Shown here piece after piece: positions 22,557 through 32,187 of a DNA stretch of 36,445 bases. The notes below the pieces were generated by a model. That model saw only the letters and a program-made list of their open reading frames with translations. It had not been told where the DNA came from and did no database searches. The position numbers were made by a program, and so were the translations under genes. The stretch lies in the NCBI GenBank assembly GCA_937875295.1, contig CALLXS010000104.1, forward strand, positions 1 to 36,445, written 5' to 3'. Within the stretch, counting starts at the first letter, position 1. Each line of letters begins with the position of its first letter. The DNA is from an uncultured bacterium (lineage in GTDB: Bacteria > Bacteroidota > Ignavibacteria > Kapaibacteriales > UBA2268).

Positions 22557-24716
22557 ATGAGAAAAATTTACTTGTTTATCATTATCCCATTTATGTTATT
22601 GATCCAATCACTTTTTATTGGTATCAATGCCATCGAAAATGCAAATTCATGGGAATGGAAAAATCCTAAACCTACTGTGAACAATCTCTTATGTATTGAT
22701 GTATCAGGTCAATACATCACAATCAGTGGAGAAAATGGATATTTTGCTACTTCATATAATAGTAGTACGACTTGGAAGGCTATTAATTCTGAATTAACTG
22801 GCAATATTATTGGTACTGGTTTTATTGGTAACAATAATACTAATAGTTATGCAATTAGCGAAGAGGGTATGTTTTGGAATAATATGTCAGAACCTGCTTA
22901 TGTCAAATTAGTTGGTGCAAAAGGTGTAAAGTATGCAAAATCAACTTTTGATAAACATACTGGAAACATATGGGTAGTTGGCACAGGTTCAAATTCACTT
23001 AGAATAAAAGATAATATTTCAAAGCAAATTAAAATTTTACCTAATTTAGAAGATCTTACTTCTATAGATTTTAATAATGAATTAGGTGTAGTAGGTACTA
23101 AATCTGGACATCTGTATATCTCTAAAAATAGTGGCACTGAATGGAGCTCACTCGGTAATACAACTAAGCAAATTAACGATGTAGCCTTTTTTAATAATCA
23201 AGTTTTTGCTGTCGGTAACGAAGGAATGCTTGCTACAAAACAAGATCTAAATGTATCTACTCCTCTTGAAACTATTTCGCTAAATATTGGTGCAACATTA
23301 CACGATATTTTTGTCGTTAATAATAGTATTGCTTTCATTGCTGGAGAGCAAGGAAATTTGTTTGTTACGAAAAATGGTGGCAGTCAATGGGAAAAAGTTG
23401 ATTTAGGCTCCTTTATTCAAGATATTCGTTCAATCTCCGGAAATAGCGAATATATATATGGTGTCGGAGCATCTGGAAGTATATTTTCGGTAAAAATATC
23501 TAACAAAGAAGTAAATGTTATCTCAAATGCTGCTACATATTTTACTTTAAATAGTATAGCTTCAATCAATAGTTTTAAAGAAAATAGCAAAATATATGTA
23601 GCAGGTGATAATCGTTTATTGCTTACAAGCGATGATAAAGGAAATACATGGGTAAAGAGACAATTAACCGATGCATCAATTGATTTTGATGTAAATTCTG
23701 TCGATTGCGTTAATTCAGATACAGCTTTCGCATGTACTGATAATGGTCAATTTTATCAAACAAAAGATGGTGGAAATACTTGGAATTTGATTCCATTAGA
23801 AATAAATAATAGATCTATAAATAAAATTGTATTTAACAAAAATAAGCAATTAAATAGTGAATTAGGAATTATAGTTGGTGATAAAAGCTTAATCTATCGC
23901 ACGCTAAATAATGGCAGAAATTGGACATTAGGGTCAGTAAGTGTAAATAAAAATATTAATACAGTTGATTTTAATTCGACTATGTGCGTTGCAGCTGGAG
24001 ATAAAGGCCATGTCATTTTCTCTGAAGATCTTGGTGATACTTGGGTTTCTATCAGTGAAGTCGCAACTTTACCAATTGATATTACTTTATTCGACTTTTC
24101 TGCAATTAGCGTATCCAATAATAATGTTTACCTTGGAACAACAAAAGGTTTATTCTTCATTTTTGATTTAGTTAAGAAAACTTATACTCCAATAAATTTA
24201 AATATTACAAGTAAAATTACAGATATAAAAGTAAATTCATTTGATTCATTTGGAATTCTTACTACTGAAGATGGAGAAATGTTTTATTCAAATAATACAT
24301 TAAATTCACAATGGACTAAATTCAAAGAAATTACTAAAAATTCTATAAATGCAATTTCAATGGAAGAAAGCAATTTAGATAATAATATTAAAGATCTTTG
24401 GGTAGCCGGATATTCTGGTACAATTCTAAATAATATGCTTTATGCTATAAGTAATGGAATTGATGATAATTATTTCGCTTCCGCTAATAGGACTAAATTT
24501 TATCCAAATCCTGCTTATGATGTAATAAATCTTGAGAAATCGAATATTGATAAAGTGGAAATATTTGATATAAATTATCAATTAATATCAACTCCAGAAT
24601 TAGTTCAAACATCTGAGAATAGCTTTATTAATATTTCAAATCTACCTACAGGGTCATATTTATTAAAAATATTTACACAAGGTAATGCAGAATATCTAAA
24701 ATTTATAAAGAAATAA
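22557..24716 (+). CDS. Secreted YCF48-like beta-propeller protein with type IX sorting domain
   Basis: Protein of 719 residues from the ATG at 22557; another ATG lies at 22548 with similar merit. A signal peptide (about 1-25) is followed by roughly ten repeats of the YCF48/sortilin BNR type: each has a DxGxxW-like turn (TKNGGSQWEKV, TSDDKGNTWVKR, TKDGGNTWNLI, TLNNGRNWTLG, SEDLGDTWVSI). These fold as a beta-propeller. The last 80 residues, from NRTKFYPNPAYDVINLE to a Lys-Lys end, are a classical type A sorting domain with YPNP and LPTGSYLLKI. Predicted to be exported by the type IX system and fixed to the surface. Propellers like this bind ligands or partners; no catalytic residues are evident. 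It is followed by a terminator. Confidence 0.88.
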   Translation: MRKIYLFIIIPFMLLIQSLFIGINAIENANSWEWKNPKPTVNNLLCIDVSGQYITISGENGYFATSYNSSTTWKAINSELTGNIIGTGFIGNNNTNSYAISEEGMFWNNMSEPAYVKLVGAKGVKYAKSTFDKHTGNIWVVGTGSNSLRIKDNISKQIKILPNLEDLTSIDFNNELGVVGTKSGHLYISKNSGTEWSSLGNTTKQINDVAFFNNQVFAVGNEGMLATKQDLNVSTPLETISLNIGATLHDIFVVNNSIAFIAGEQGNLFVTKNGGSQWEKVDLGSFIQDIRSISGNSEYIYGVGASGSIFSVKISNKEVNVISNAATYFTLNSIASINSFKENSKIYVAGDNRLLLTSDDKGNTWVKRQLTDASIDFDVNSVDCVNSDTAFACTDNGQFYQTKDGGNTWNLIPLEINNRSINKIVFNKNKQLNSELGIIVGDKSLIYRTLNNGRNWTLGSVSVNKNINTVDFNSTMCVAAGDKGHVIFSEDLGDTWVSISEVATLPIDITLFDFSAISVSNNNVYLGTTKGLFFIFDLVKKTYTPINLNITSKITDIKVNSFDSFGILTTEDGEMFYSNNTLNSQWTKFKEITKNSINAISMEESNLDNNIKDLWVAGYSGTILNNMLYAISNGIDDNYFASANRTKFYPNPAYDVINLEKSNIDKVEIFDINYQLISTPELVQTSENSFINISNLPTGSYLLKIFTQGNAEYLKFIKK

Positions 24717-24754
24717 TATTATTTATTTTAGATTTCATTTTATAAAATATCATC

Positions 24755-24788
24755 AAGAAGTCAATTTCTTAAAAAATTGACTTCTTTT
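24755..24788 (+). terminator. Intrinsic terminator after the beta-propeller gene
   Basis: AAGAAGTCAATTT (24755-24767) pairs with AAATTGACTTCTT (24774-24786) around a 6-base loop, followed by TT. It lies 39 bases after the stop codon and isolates the ftsL-ftsI pair. Confidence 0.85.
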
Positions 24789-24879
24789 CATTTTATGTTA
24801 TTTCAAATTATTAAAATTAAATGTAAATTGTTAATTTTGTAGATTAATTTATTACTAAAATTCAAAATAATATTATAAT

Positions 24880-25278
24880 ATGGATAAATTTATTCGAAAT
24901 ATCGGGAATGAAGAATATCAAAAAGCACGCACTCCCGAGAAACTAATCGAAAATGAATACAAACATATTCAAGAACAAAAAAAAACATCAGTATTTAATA
25001 TTAACAGATTAACAATAATTTATTTCACCGTAGCAGTAGCAGCAATACTACTTATCAATACAATAATGGTAGTATATGTAAATAATTCACTTAATGAAAT
25101 TAATATTTTGCAAAAAGAGCTTAGCGATAAAAAACAAAAAAATGAAATACTCACAAGGGAAATTAATTATTTAGAATCACCTGAAAGAATAACTGAAATA
25201 ACTACATCAAAGCTTAGTTTAATTCAACCCAAAGATGCTCCTAAATTCGTTAATTATAATATAAAATCCGTAAAATAA
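24880..25278 (+). CDS. ftsL: FtsL-like cell division protein
   Basis: Protein of 132 residues with a polar cytoplasmic N terminus, one membrane helix (about 44-67) and a coiled-coil periplasmic part (about 70-100). The end has YLESPERITEITTSKLSLIQPKDAP, which matches the conserved 'sP.RIe.iA...LgL..P' pattern of FtsL/LeuA-like division proteins. FtsL forms a complex with FtsB and FtsQ and helps activate the septal transpeptidase FtsI. The next gene, 45 bases on, is ftsI, as in dcw clusters. The usual mraZ-mraW before it and murE after it are not here. Confidence 0.8.
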   Translation: MDKFIRNIGNEEYQKARTPEKLIENEYKHIQEQKKTSVFNINRLTIIYFTVAVAAILLINTIMVVYVNNSLNEINILQKELSDKKQKNEILTREINYLESPERITEITTSKLSLIQPKDAPKFVNYNIKSVK

Positions 25279-25323
25279 TTTTTATTAAACACTAATCTCA
25301 AAACTCTGATAAATAATTTTAAG

Positions 25324-27468
25324 ATGAATAATCCATTTACCAAAAGCACTGACAAAAATGACACACAAAATCCTGATCTCTCAATAAAGAAGAAAATATG
25401 GAAAGTATATCTTGTGCTTGCATTAATAGTCATTGGATTTTTTATTGTTATTATAAAATTATTTAAAATTCAAATAATAGATTATGATTACTATAAAGCA
25501 AAAGCAGTTCAACAACATGAATCAAAAGTTGTCCTAAAAGCTATCCGGGGTAATATTTATGATAGAAACGGAAGAATTGTTGCCTCTACAATATCAAGGT
25601 TTTCATTTGCTATTGACCCTAAAGTCCTTACTAATAAAGAAGTGATAGATTCCATTGCTAATTCAGTATCAAAAATTACAAAAGAATCTAAAGCCAATAT
25701 TATTAAAGATATTAAAAATAATAAATCATCTTTCATTTGGTTAGTAAGAAATGTAAAAGGTACTGATGCTCTTGAATTACTAAAATACGATACGCATAAT
25801 GGATTTATTGTCAACAAAGAGCCAGCTAGGAATTATGCTTTTGGCACTGCAGCTTCGCAGACTATTGGAATAACAAATATTGATAATAAAGGGCTTCTCG
25901 GTATTGAATTGGAATTTGATTCGATTCTAAGCGGAGAAGATGGTTATGCAGTAATGAATAGAGATGCTCTCGGTAGACTTCGTCCTATGGCAGATTTGCC
26001 AAGAGTAGAACCAAAACATGGAAATTCTATTCAGCTAACAATAGATATTATTTTACAAAGAATTGTCGAATTTGAATTAAAACAAGGAGTAGAAAACTCG
26101 GGAGCAGAATCTGGCACAGTAGTAGCAATAGAACCAAATAGCGGAGAAATTATGGCAATTGCTTCATTTCCGAATTTTAATCCTAACGATATGACCATTT
26201 CTGACCCCAACTTTATGAAAAATAGAGCAATTGGTGATATCTATGAACCAGGTTCTACATTTAAAATTATAACTGCTGCTGCTGCTATCGAAGAAGATAT
26301 TATTCATCCCGATGATATGGTAGATGGACTAAATGGCACATTACATTATAAAGATTATACAATAGTAGATGATCATCCTATTGGAAGAGTGACTTTTAAA
26401 GAAGCATTTGCAAAATCAAGTAACATAGTATTATCGAATTTAGCACTTCGATTGCCGGAAAATAAATTTTACAAGTACATTAGAGATTTTGGAGTAGGCA
26501 TTAATACCAATATTGAACTGCCCGGAGAAGTTTCAGGCAAACTAAAAAGTGCAGATAAATTTGACGTCTCTTCACGAATGTTTGCTGGATATGGGTATGG
26601 TATCGCATTAACACCGCTTCAACTTGCTATGGTATATGCTACCGTTGCTAATTATGGCACTCTATATAAGCCCTATATCGTAAAAAATATTTTTAATCCA
26701 TCTGGTAAAAATATAAAAGAAAATGAACCTCAAAAAATTCGAAATGTAATTTCAAAGGAATCAAGCGAAATCTTAACTAATTTATTAGTAAATGTTGTTG
26801 ACAAAGGTACAGGAATAAATGCAAAAATAAATGGAATAAAAGTCGCTGGCAAAACTGGAACAGCTCAGCAATTAGTTGATGGGTCATATAAAAATAAAAA
26901 ATATACTGCTTCTTTTGCTGGTTTCTTCCCTGCTGACAACCCCAAATTAGCTATAGTTGTAATTCTCGACAAACCTACAAGTAGTTACTATGGAGGCTCA
27001 GTCGCAGCTCCAATTTTTAGAAATATTGCACAAAAATGGGTATCAATCGAACCAAGTATAATTTTAAATGAAAACACTAAAAATTATTTTCAATCTCCAG
27101 ACAGTGTAATTGTACCTAATTTCAAGGGAATGTCTTTTAAAGATGCATATTATTTTATGAACATTTATGGATTAACTACTGATAATAAAGATTCTAATTC
27201 TACCAGAATAATATTAAGGCAAGACCCAGCTGCAGGAAGCAAAATAAACAAACACACAACTATTTATTTCGGGTTTAAAAATAATAAAGAACCAAATCTA
27301 ATGACTGCGGAAGAACTATACCCAAATCTAATTGGATTTAGCTCCAGAAGAGCAATAAATATATTGCACTCAAATGGTGTCAAAGTAATTGCCAAAGGAA
27401 AAGGCAAAGTAGTTCAGCAAATATGGAGTTCCGATAAAAAGACATGTACTATTATTTTAAAAAACTAA
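25324..27468 (+). CDS. ftsI: Septal peptidoglycan transpeptidase FtsI (PBP3-type) with PASTA domains
   Basis: Class B penicillin-binding protein of 714 residues. One N-terminal membrane anchor (about 25-46) is followed by the dimerisation/pedestal domain (from RGNIYDRNG) and a transpeptidase domain with all three catalytic motifs: STFK from Ser311, SSN at 365-367 and KTGT at 510-513. After about residue 595 come two PASTA-like segments (VPNFKGMSFKDAYYFMNIYGL and PNLIGFSSRRAINILHSNGV), common in FtsI of Bacteroidota relatives. It cross-links septal peptidoglycan with FtsW. It forms a pair with the ftsL-like gene and is convergent with ligA over a 44-base gap. Confidence 0.95.
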   Translation: MNNPFTKSTDKNDTQNPDLSIKKKIWKVYLVLALIVIGFFIVIIKLFKIQIIDYDYYKAKAVQQHESKVVLKAIRGNIYDRNGRIVASTISRFSFAIDPKVLTNKEVIDSIANSVSKITKESKANIIKDIKNNKSSFIWLVRNVKGTDALELLKYDTHNGFIVNKEPARNYAFGTAASQTIGITNIDNKGLLGIELEFDSILSGEDGYAVMNRDALGRLRPMADLPRVEPKHGNSIQLTIDIILQRIVEFELKQGVENSGAESGTVVAIEPNSGEIMAIASFPNFNPNDMTISDPNFMKNRAIGDIYEPGSTFKIITAAAAIEEDIIHPDDMVDGLNGTLHYKDYTIVDDHPIGRVTFKEAFAKSSNIVLSNLALRLPENKFYKYIRDFGVGINTNIELPGEVSGKLKSADKFDVSSRMFAGYGYGIALTPLQLAMVYATVANYGTLYKPYIVKNIFNPSGKNIKENEPQKIRNVISKESSEILTNLLVNVVDKGTGINAKINGIKVAGKTGTAQQLVDGSYKNKKYTASFAGFFPADNPKLAIVVILDKPTSSYYGGSVAAPIFRNIAQKWVSIEPSIILNENTKNYFQSPDSVIVPNFKGMSFKDAYYFMNIYGLTTDNKDSNSTRIILRQDPAAGSKINKHTTIYFGFKNNKEPNLMTAEELYPNLIGFSSRRAINILHSNGVKVIAKGKGKVVQQIWSSDKKTCTIILKN

Positions 27469-27512
27469 AAAAATAATTTAATTTACTATAAAATACATAT
27501 TGGTTACTTATT

Positions 27513-29639
27513 TTAAATTATATCAATATTCTCAATTTTCTGTATAAATTCATCTTCATTTATAATTTTAATATTTAGTTCAATTGCCTTTTTTAACTTA
27601 CCCCCTGCATTTTCTCCTGCAATTATATAACTTGTTTTCTTTGATACAGAGCCAGAAACTTTTGCTCCTGCTTTTTCTAACATTTCTTTAACCTCATTTC
27701 TTGAGTACTTTTTGAGTTCACCAGTTAAGACAATTGTTTTCCCTGTAAATTCATTCACATTTTCATTCTCTTGCAAATAGCTATCGCTTGTAAAATTTAA
27801 TCCTGCACTTTTTAATTTTAATATAATTTCAATTTCCTTCTCGTTTTTAAAGAACTCAATTATTGAATCAGACATTTTTTCTCCAATTTCATTAATTGTC
27901 CTTAATTTATTAACATCAGCATTTATTAAATCATCTATATTCTGGAAATTTTTTGCAAGTATTTTAGCTGCACCTTCCCCAATGAATCTAATACCCAGAG
28001 CATATAATATGTTATGAAATGGCTGTTTTTTGCTATTTTCAATAGCATTTAACAATTTTACTGTACTTTTTTCGCCCCATTTATCAAGAATTTCAATTTC
28101 ATCTTTAAAAGTAAATAAAGAATAAATATCAGCGATATTTTTCAACCATTTTTTATTAACAAACTGCTCAACTACTTTTTCGCCTAATCCTTCGATATTC
28201 ATTGCATTTCTACTAGCGAAATGCTCTATTCTTCGTCTTAACTGCCATGGGCATTCTGGATGATCACAATAATAATTTGCTTCTCCCTCAGGTCTAATTA
28301 GCTCAGATTGCTTTTCGCAATTACAATATTTAGGAAATTCAAATGTTGTTGCACTTATTTGTCGGTATTCCATTGCTACACCACTAATTTTAGGAATCAC
28401 ATCTCCACCCTTTTCAATATATACCATATCACCTACTCTAATGTCCTTTTGAGTAATGTTATCGATGTTATGCAAAGTTGCCCGTGTAATTGTCGAGCCA
28501 GCCAAAAAAATTGGTTCTAACTCGGCTACTGGAGTTACTACTCCAGTTCTACCAACTTGAATACTAATTGAATTTAATTTAGTTATAGCCGTTTCAGCTT
28601 CATATTTATACGCAATAGCCCACTTAGGTGACCTAGCAACGAAACCAACTTTTTCTTGAAATATTTGAGAATCAAGTTTTATTACAACCCCATCAATATT
28701 AAAAGGTAATGAACTTCTATTCTCTTGTTGTTTTTTAATAAAATCTTCAATTTCATTTATATCTTTACAGACAGCTATTTCCTCTCCTATAGAAAATCCA
28801 AGATTTTTAAGGATATTTATTTTTTCATATTGTGAATCGACTACTATTCCTTCAATGTCGAGATAATAACATACTATTTGCAATGGTCTTTCTTCGACTT
28901 GCTTTGAGTCTAATAGCTTTAAAGTGCCTGCAGTGAGATTGCGAGGGTTAGCATATAATTTTTCTTCATTTTCTTCTCGCTTTTTATTGATACTAATGAA
29001 ATCTTCGTTTAGCATAAAGACTTCACCACGCACTTCAAAGTTTTCTATTATTTTTCCATTAATGTCTATTTTATTTACTATTTGTGGTATTGATTTGATA
29101 GTCCTTATATTTTGAGTAACATCTTCTCCCACAATTCCATTTCCGCGTGTGAGTGCTAATTTGAGTCTTCCATTTTCATAATGCAAACTCATAGATACAC
29201 CGTCATATTTTAATTCACAAGTATATTTTAATTCATTTATTTCATTTTTATTGTCTGAGAATAAGTTATTATCAAGTGAATTTTTTATATTTGGAAAAAT
29301 CGTATCAGATATTTTTCTAATAAAATTTTGAATTTCTTCAATGGAATATGAATTTGCAAGAGATAACATCGGTTTTTTATGAGCAATTTGCAAAAAATTC
29401 TTTGTAGGAATAGAACCCACCTTTTTTGTAGGTGAATTGCTCTTAGCATATTGAGGATATTCTGCTTCTAGCTCTTCTAATTCTTTAAATAATAAATCAT
29501 ATTCTCTATCGGAGATAAGCGATTCTGCTTTGGAATAATATTCTTCGTTATAAAAATTAATTTTTTCAGTTAGTTCATTTATTCTTTCTTCTATAACTGT
29601 TTCGTTTTTCGAAGAATTATTAAAAATATTCTCTTGCAT
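27513..29639 (-). CDS. ligA: NAD-dependent DNA ligase
   Basis: Protein of 708 residues, full length for LigA. It has the Ia NAD-binding domain (YYSKAESLISDREYDLLFKEL), the adenylation motif ELKYDG with nucleophile Lys144, then OB-fold, a zinc finger with four cysteines (CNC ... CDHPEC), helix-hairpin-helix repeats (IEGLGEKVVEQF and NEIGEKMSDSIIEFF) and a C-terminal BRCT domain (GKTIVLTGELKKYSRNEVKEMLEKAGAKVSGSVSKKTSYIIAGENAGGKLKKA). It seals nicks in DNA replication and repair. A stretch of about 20 residues before the active site (about 117-138, Asn/Asp-rich) looks like a lineage-specific insertion. Confidence 0.97.
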   Translation of the reverse strand: MQENIFNNSSKNETVIEERINELTEKINFYNEEYYSKAESLISDREYDLLFKELEELEAEYPQYAKSNSPTKKVGSIPTKNFLQIAHKKPMLSLANSYSIEEIQNFIRKISDTIFPNIKNSLDNNLFSDNKNEINELKYTCELKYDGVSMSLHYENGRLKLALTRGNGIVGEDVTQNIRTIKSIPQIVNKIDINGKIIENFEVRGEVFMLNEDFISINKKREENEEKLYANPRNLTAGTLKLLDSKQVEERPLQIVCYYLDIEGIVVDSQYEKINILKNLGFSIGEEIAVCKDINEIEDFIKKQQENRSSLPFNIDGVVIKLDSQIFQEKVGFVARSPKWAIAYKYEAETAITKLNSISIQVGRTGVVTPVAELEPIFLAGSTITRATLHNIDNITQKDIRVGDMVYIEKGGDVIPKISGVAMEYRQISATTFEFPKYCNCEKQSELIRPEGEANYYCDHPECPWQLRRRIEHFASRNAMNIEGLGEKVVEQFVNKKWLKNIADIYSLFTFKDEIEILDKWGEKSTVKLLNAIENSKKQPFHNILYALGIRFIGEGAAKILAKNFQNIDDLINADVNKLRTINEIGEKMSDSIIEFFKNEKEIEIILKLKSAGLNFTSDSYLQENENVNEFTGKTIVLTGELKKYSRNEVKEMLEKAGAKVSGSVSKKTSYIIAGENAGGKLKKAIELNIKIINEDEFIQKIENIDII

Positions 29640-29657
29640 AATTGATTGCTAAATAAA

Positions 29658-29693
29658 TAAAAAAAATAGCCTTTCCTATTGGAAAGACTATTT
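29658..29693 (-). terminator. Intrinsic terminator of the GT2 gene
   Basis: On the minus strand AAATAG-T-CTTTCC pairs with GGAAAG-G-CTATTT (plus 29664-29676 and 29681-29693), with one internal mismatch, and ends in a T run. It lies between the GT2 gene (ending 29716) and ligA, so the two are probably transcribed separately. Confidence 0.8.
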
Positions 29694-29715
29694 AAATTTA
29701 AAATTATTGATATAG

Positions 29716-31167
29716 TTATTTGCTTAATGCGTGTTTAAGGGATAGAAATCCGACTGTACCAAATCCCATTAAGAACAATAATTGGAATGGTATCGCTGCT
29801 ATTTCAGCATAGTAAATTGATACTCCTATTCCAAAAATAAAATATAATGCTAAAGCTAATTCTAACCACACTACGAACCCAATTTTCTTTGAAGTATATT
29901 TTTTCTTTTTCCAATCGTCTTGAACATTTTCAATTTTATATTTTGGAGTACGTACAAATCCTGTTTTTTTATTTATTAAAGCTTCAAAAACAGCTTTAGT
30001 ATTATTAATTGCCATACCCATACTTCCAGCCAAATACACAGGGAAAATTAATAACTTTTTACGCCAATTGAATCTAATTGACTTTTGAGAGTACATATAA
30101 AACAAGAAAGTAGAAATTGTAGCAAGAACAAATATTGACATAAGCGAATAATAAATATCTAATTCTGGATATTTATTTTTCAAAATAACCACTGGTACGT
30201 TCAATATTGCTACTAAAATAATAAATGGAAATACAATATTACCTGATAAATGCACTAAGCTTTCCATTTTTACTTTTAGTGGAAGTTTTGCTTTGAATAC
30301 CTTAGGTAATATTTTTTTACCAGTTTCTATTGAGCCTTTAGTCCATCTAAATTGTTGTGCTTTTAGGGCATTAATATCAGTTGGTAGTTCTGCAGGAGAA
30401 GTTACATCATTTAAATAAACAAATTTCCAACCTTTTAATTGCGCTCTATAGCTTAGATCCATATCTTCAGTGAGAGTATCAGCTTGCCAATTGCCCGCAT
30501 CGAAAATTGTAGATTTTCTCCAAATACCTGCTGTACCATTGAAATTAATAAAGAATCCTGCTTTATTCCTAACTTGTTGTTCCATACAGAAGTGACCGTC
30601 TAAGTTCAGAGCTTGAGTCTTAGTTAAGAATGAATAATCTTCATTAAGATGTTCCCAACGAGTTTGCACCATTCCTACATTATCATTTTTAAAATGAGGT
30701 ATTGTGCGAATTAGGAAATCTTCATTTGGAACGAAATCAGCATCAAAGATTGCCACGAATTCACCTTTGCAGAAATTAAGAGCATTTTTTAGCGCTCCTG
30801 CTTTATATCCTTCGCGATTAGTTCTATGGATATAATGAATATCGAAGCCAAGATCTTTATAGTGATTTACTAAGTTGCTAGCGATTTGCTGAGTCTCATC
30901 GGTTGAATCATCTAATACTTGTATCTCCAATTTATCTTTGGGATATTTGATTTTGCAGACAGATTCAATTAACCTCTCTATTACATATAGTTCATTAAAT
31001 AGAGGTAACTGAATAGTTACTTGAGGTAATTCTTCAGATAATCCTTCATCCTTAATTTTAATACCTTCGGTTTTTTTGTAGTAATATAACATTACTAAGC
31101 CATGAATACCGAAAGCAAATAATATGCAAAGAGATAAGAAATAAAGTATCAGTATTAAACTTTCCAT
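29716..31167 (-). CDS. Processive family 2 glycosyltransferase (cellulose-synthase-like)
   Basis: Membrane protein of 483 residues. An N-terminal helix precedes the GT-A domain with the D,D,D,QxxRW signature: DDSTDET for nucleotide-sugar binding, DADF for the metal, TEDMDLSYR for the catalytic base, and QQFRWTKG. Three or four membrane helices follow (about 290-480). This architecture marks processive beta-glycosyltransferases such as cellulose, mannan or CslA-type synthases that couple polymerisation to export. The sugar cannot be read from sequence. The short C-terminal tail has no PilZ domain, so cyclic-di-GMP control is not evident. It is transcribed alone on the minus strand. Confidence 0.92.
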   Translation of the reverse strand: MESLILILYFLSLCILFAFGIHGLVMLYYYKKTEGIKIKDEGLSEELPQVTIQLPLFNELYVIERLIESVCKIKYPKDKLEIQVLDDSTDETQQIASNLVNHYKDLGFDIHYIHRTNREGYKAGALKNALNFCKGEFVAIFDADFVPNEDFLIRTIPHFKNDNVGMVQTRWEHLNEDYSFLTKTQALNLDGHFCMEQQVRNKAGFFINFNGTAGIWRKSTIFDAGNWQADTLTEDMDLSYRAQLKGWKFVYLNDVTSPAELPTDINALKAQQFRWTKGSIETGKKILPKVFKAKLPLKVKMESLVHLSGNIVFPFIILVAILNVPVVILKNKYPELDIYYSLMSIFVLATISTFLFYMYSQKSIRFNWRKKLLIFPVYLAGSMGMAINNTKAVFEALINKKTGFVRTPKYKIENVQDDWKKKKYTSKKIGFVVWLELALALYFIFGIGVSIYYAEIAAIPFQLLFLMGFGTVGFLSLKHALSK

Positions 31168-31597
31168 TTAAGTAGATTGAACTCCAAATGTTTATAAATA
31201 TTTTTTTAACTTTTATTTATTTTTAAATTGTTTTTTGAAATTAAATAAAAATTATCTTCCGCTTATGCTTTTTCTAATATTATTAAATATAATAGATTAC
31301 AAAAATAATGAAAATATATATTATAATTATCAATATATTTTTGTACATTTAAAATAAATAATATATTATTTATTATATTGATAATTCAGAAGCTACTTAC
31401 TACCTATAATCTGCAATAATAAATTGTACAATTTGTATAATAATATTTCTTTCAATCAAATCATATTACGTAATATTTTTTAAAAAGATTTAATATTTAA
31501 AAATAATTTTCAACTTCTTAAAATAATTTAACATAAATGTTGTTCTTAGACGTTATCAATAACTTAATAAAATATTAACTTTCTGATTAATCAAATT
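31168..31597. other. 430-base AT-rich divergent intergenic region
   Basis: Extremely AT-rich spacer between the minus-strand GT2 gene and the plus-strand asparaginase-like gene. It must hold both promoters. I see many low-complexity A/T runs and weak inverted repeats but no clear gene, RNA or terminator. Confidence 0.6.
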
Positions 31598-32086
31598 ATG
31601 TCAATTAGAATATTTATTACCGGTGGTACTTTCGACAAGGAGTACAACGAGTTAAATGGTGAACTTTTTTTTAAAGATACGCATTTAAATGAGATGCTTA
31701 ATCTCGGAAGATGTTTAGCTCCAATCAATATCCGCACATTAATGATGGTCGATAGCATTTATTTATCAAAAGAAGACAGAGAATTAATTGCAGATAATTG
31801 TAATAGATGCAAGGAAGAACAAATTATCATCACTCATGGTACTGACACTATGGTAGAAACAGCAAAAGTAATTGCTGAAAAAGTAAAAAACAAAACAATT
31901 ATTATGACTGGAGCAATGATTCCATATAAATTTGGAAGCTCAGACGGATTATTCAATCTTGGCTCATCTGTTGCTTTTGTGCAAACATTACCTCCAGGAG
32001 TATATATTGCAATGAATGGTAGATATTTTCTTTGGGATAATTGTATAAAAAATAAAAAATTAGGTATTTTCGAAGAACTTAATTAA
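31598..32086 (+). CDS. Single-domain asparaginase-like protein
   Basis: Protein of 162 residues equal to the N-terminal domain of type I/II L-asparaginases only. TGGTFDKEYNEL carries the first catalytic threonine (Thr11), and HGTDTMVETAKVI the second Thr82-Asp83 pair; MTGAMIPYKFGSSDGLFNLGSS follows. The C-terminal domain that completes the dimer active site in classical enzymes is absent, and there is no sign of truncation: the frame ends cleanly in two stop codons. One-domain proteins of this size are widespread in Gram-negative bacteria and annotated as 'asparaginase-like'; hydrolase activity is not proven. A 101-base gap separates it from the prenyl synthase gene. Confidence 0.88.
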   Translation: MSIRIFITGGTFDKEYNELNGELFFKDTHLNEMLNLGRCLAPINIRTLMMVDSIYLSKEDRELIADNCNRCKEEQIIITHGTDTMVETAKVIAEKVKNKTIIMTGAMIPYKFGSSDGLFNLGSSVAFVQTLPPGVYIAMNGRYFLWDNCIKNKKLGIFEELN

Positions 32087-32187
32087 TAACATTTAATAAC
32101 AAAATTTAATTTTATTGATGAAAATAGTTAAGAATTTTACAATTTTTGATTATTTTAGTGGATTATTTTGATTAAAACAATAATAAT

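Noticed and set aside
31168..31597. Possible CRISPR-like or tandem repeats in the AT-rich spacer
   Set aside because: Apparent repeats are short A/T runs with no constant unit or spacing.
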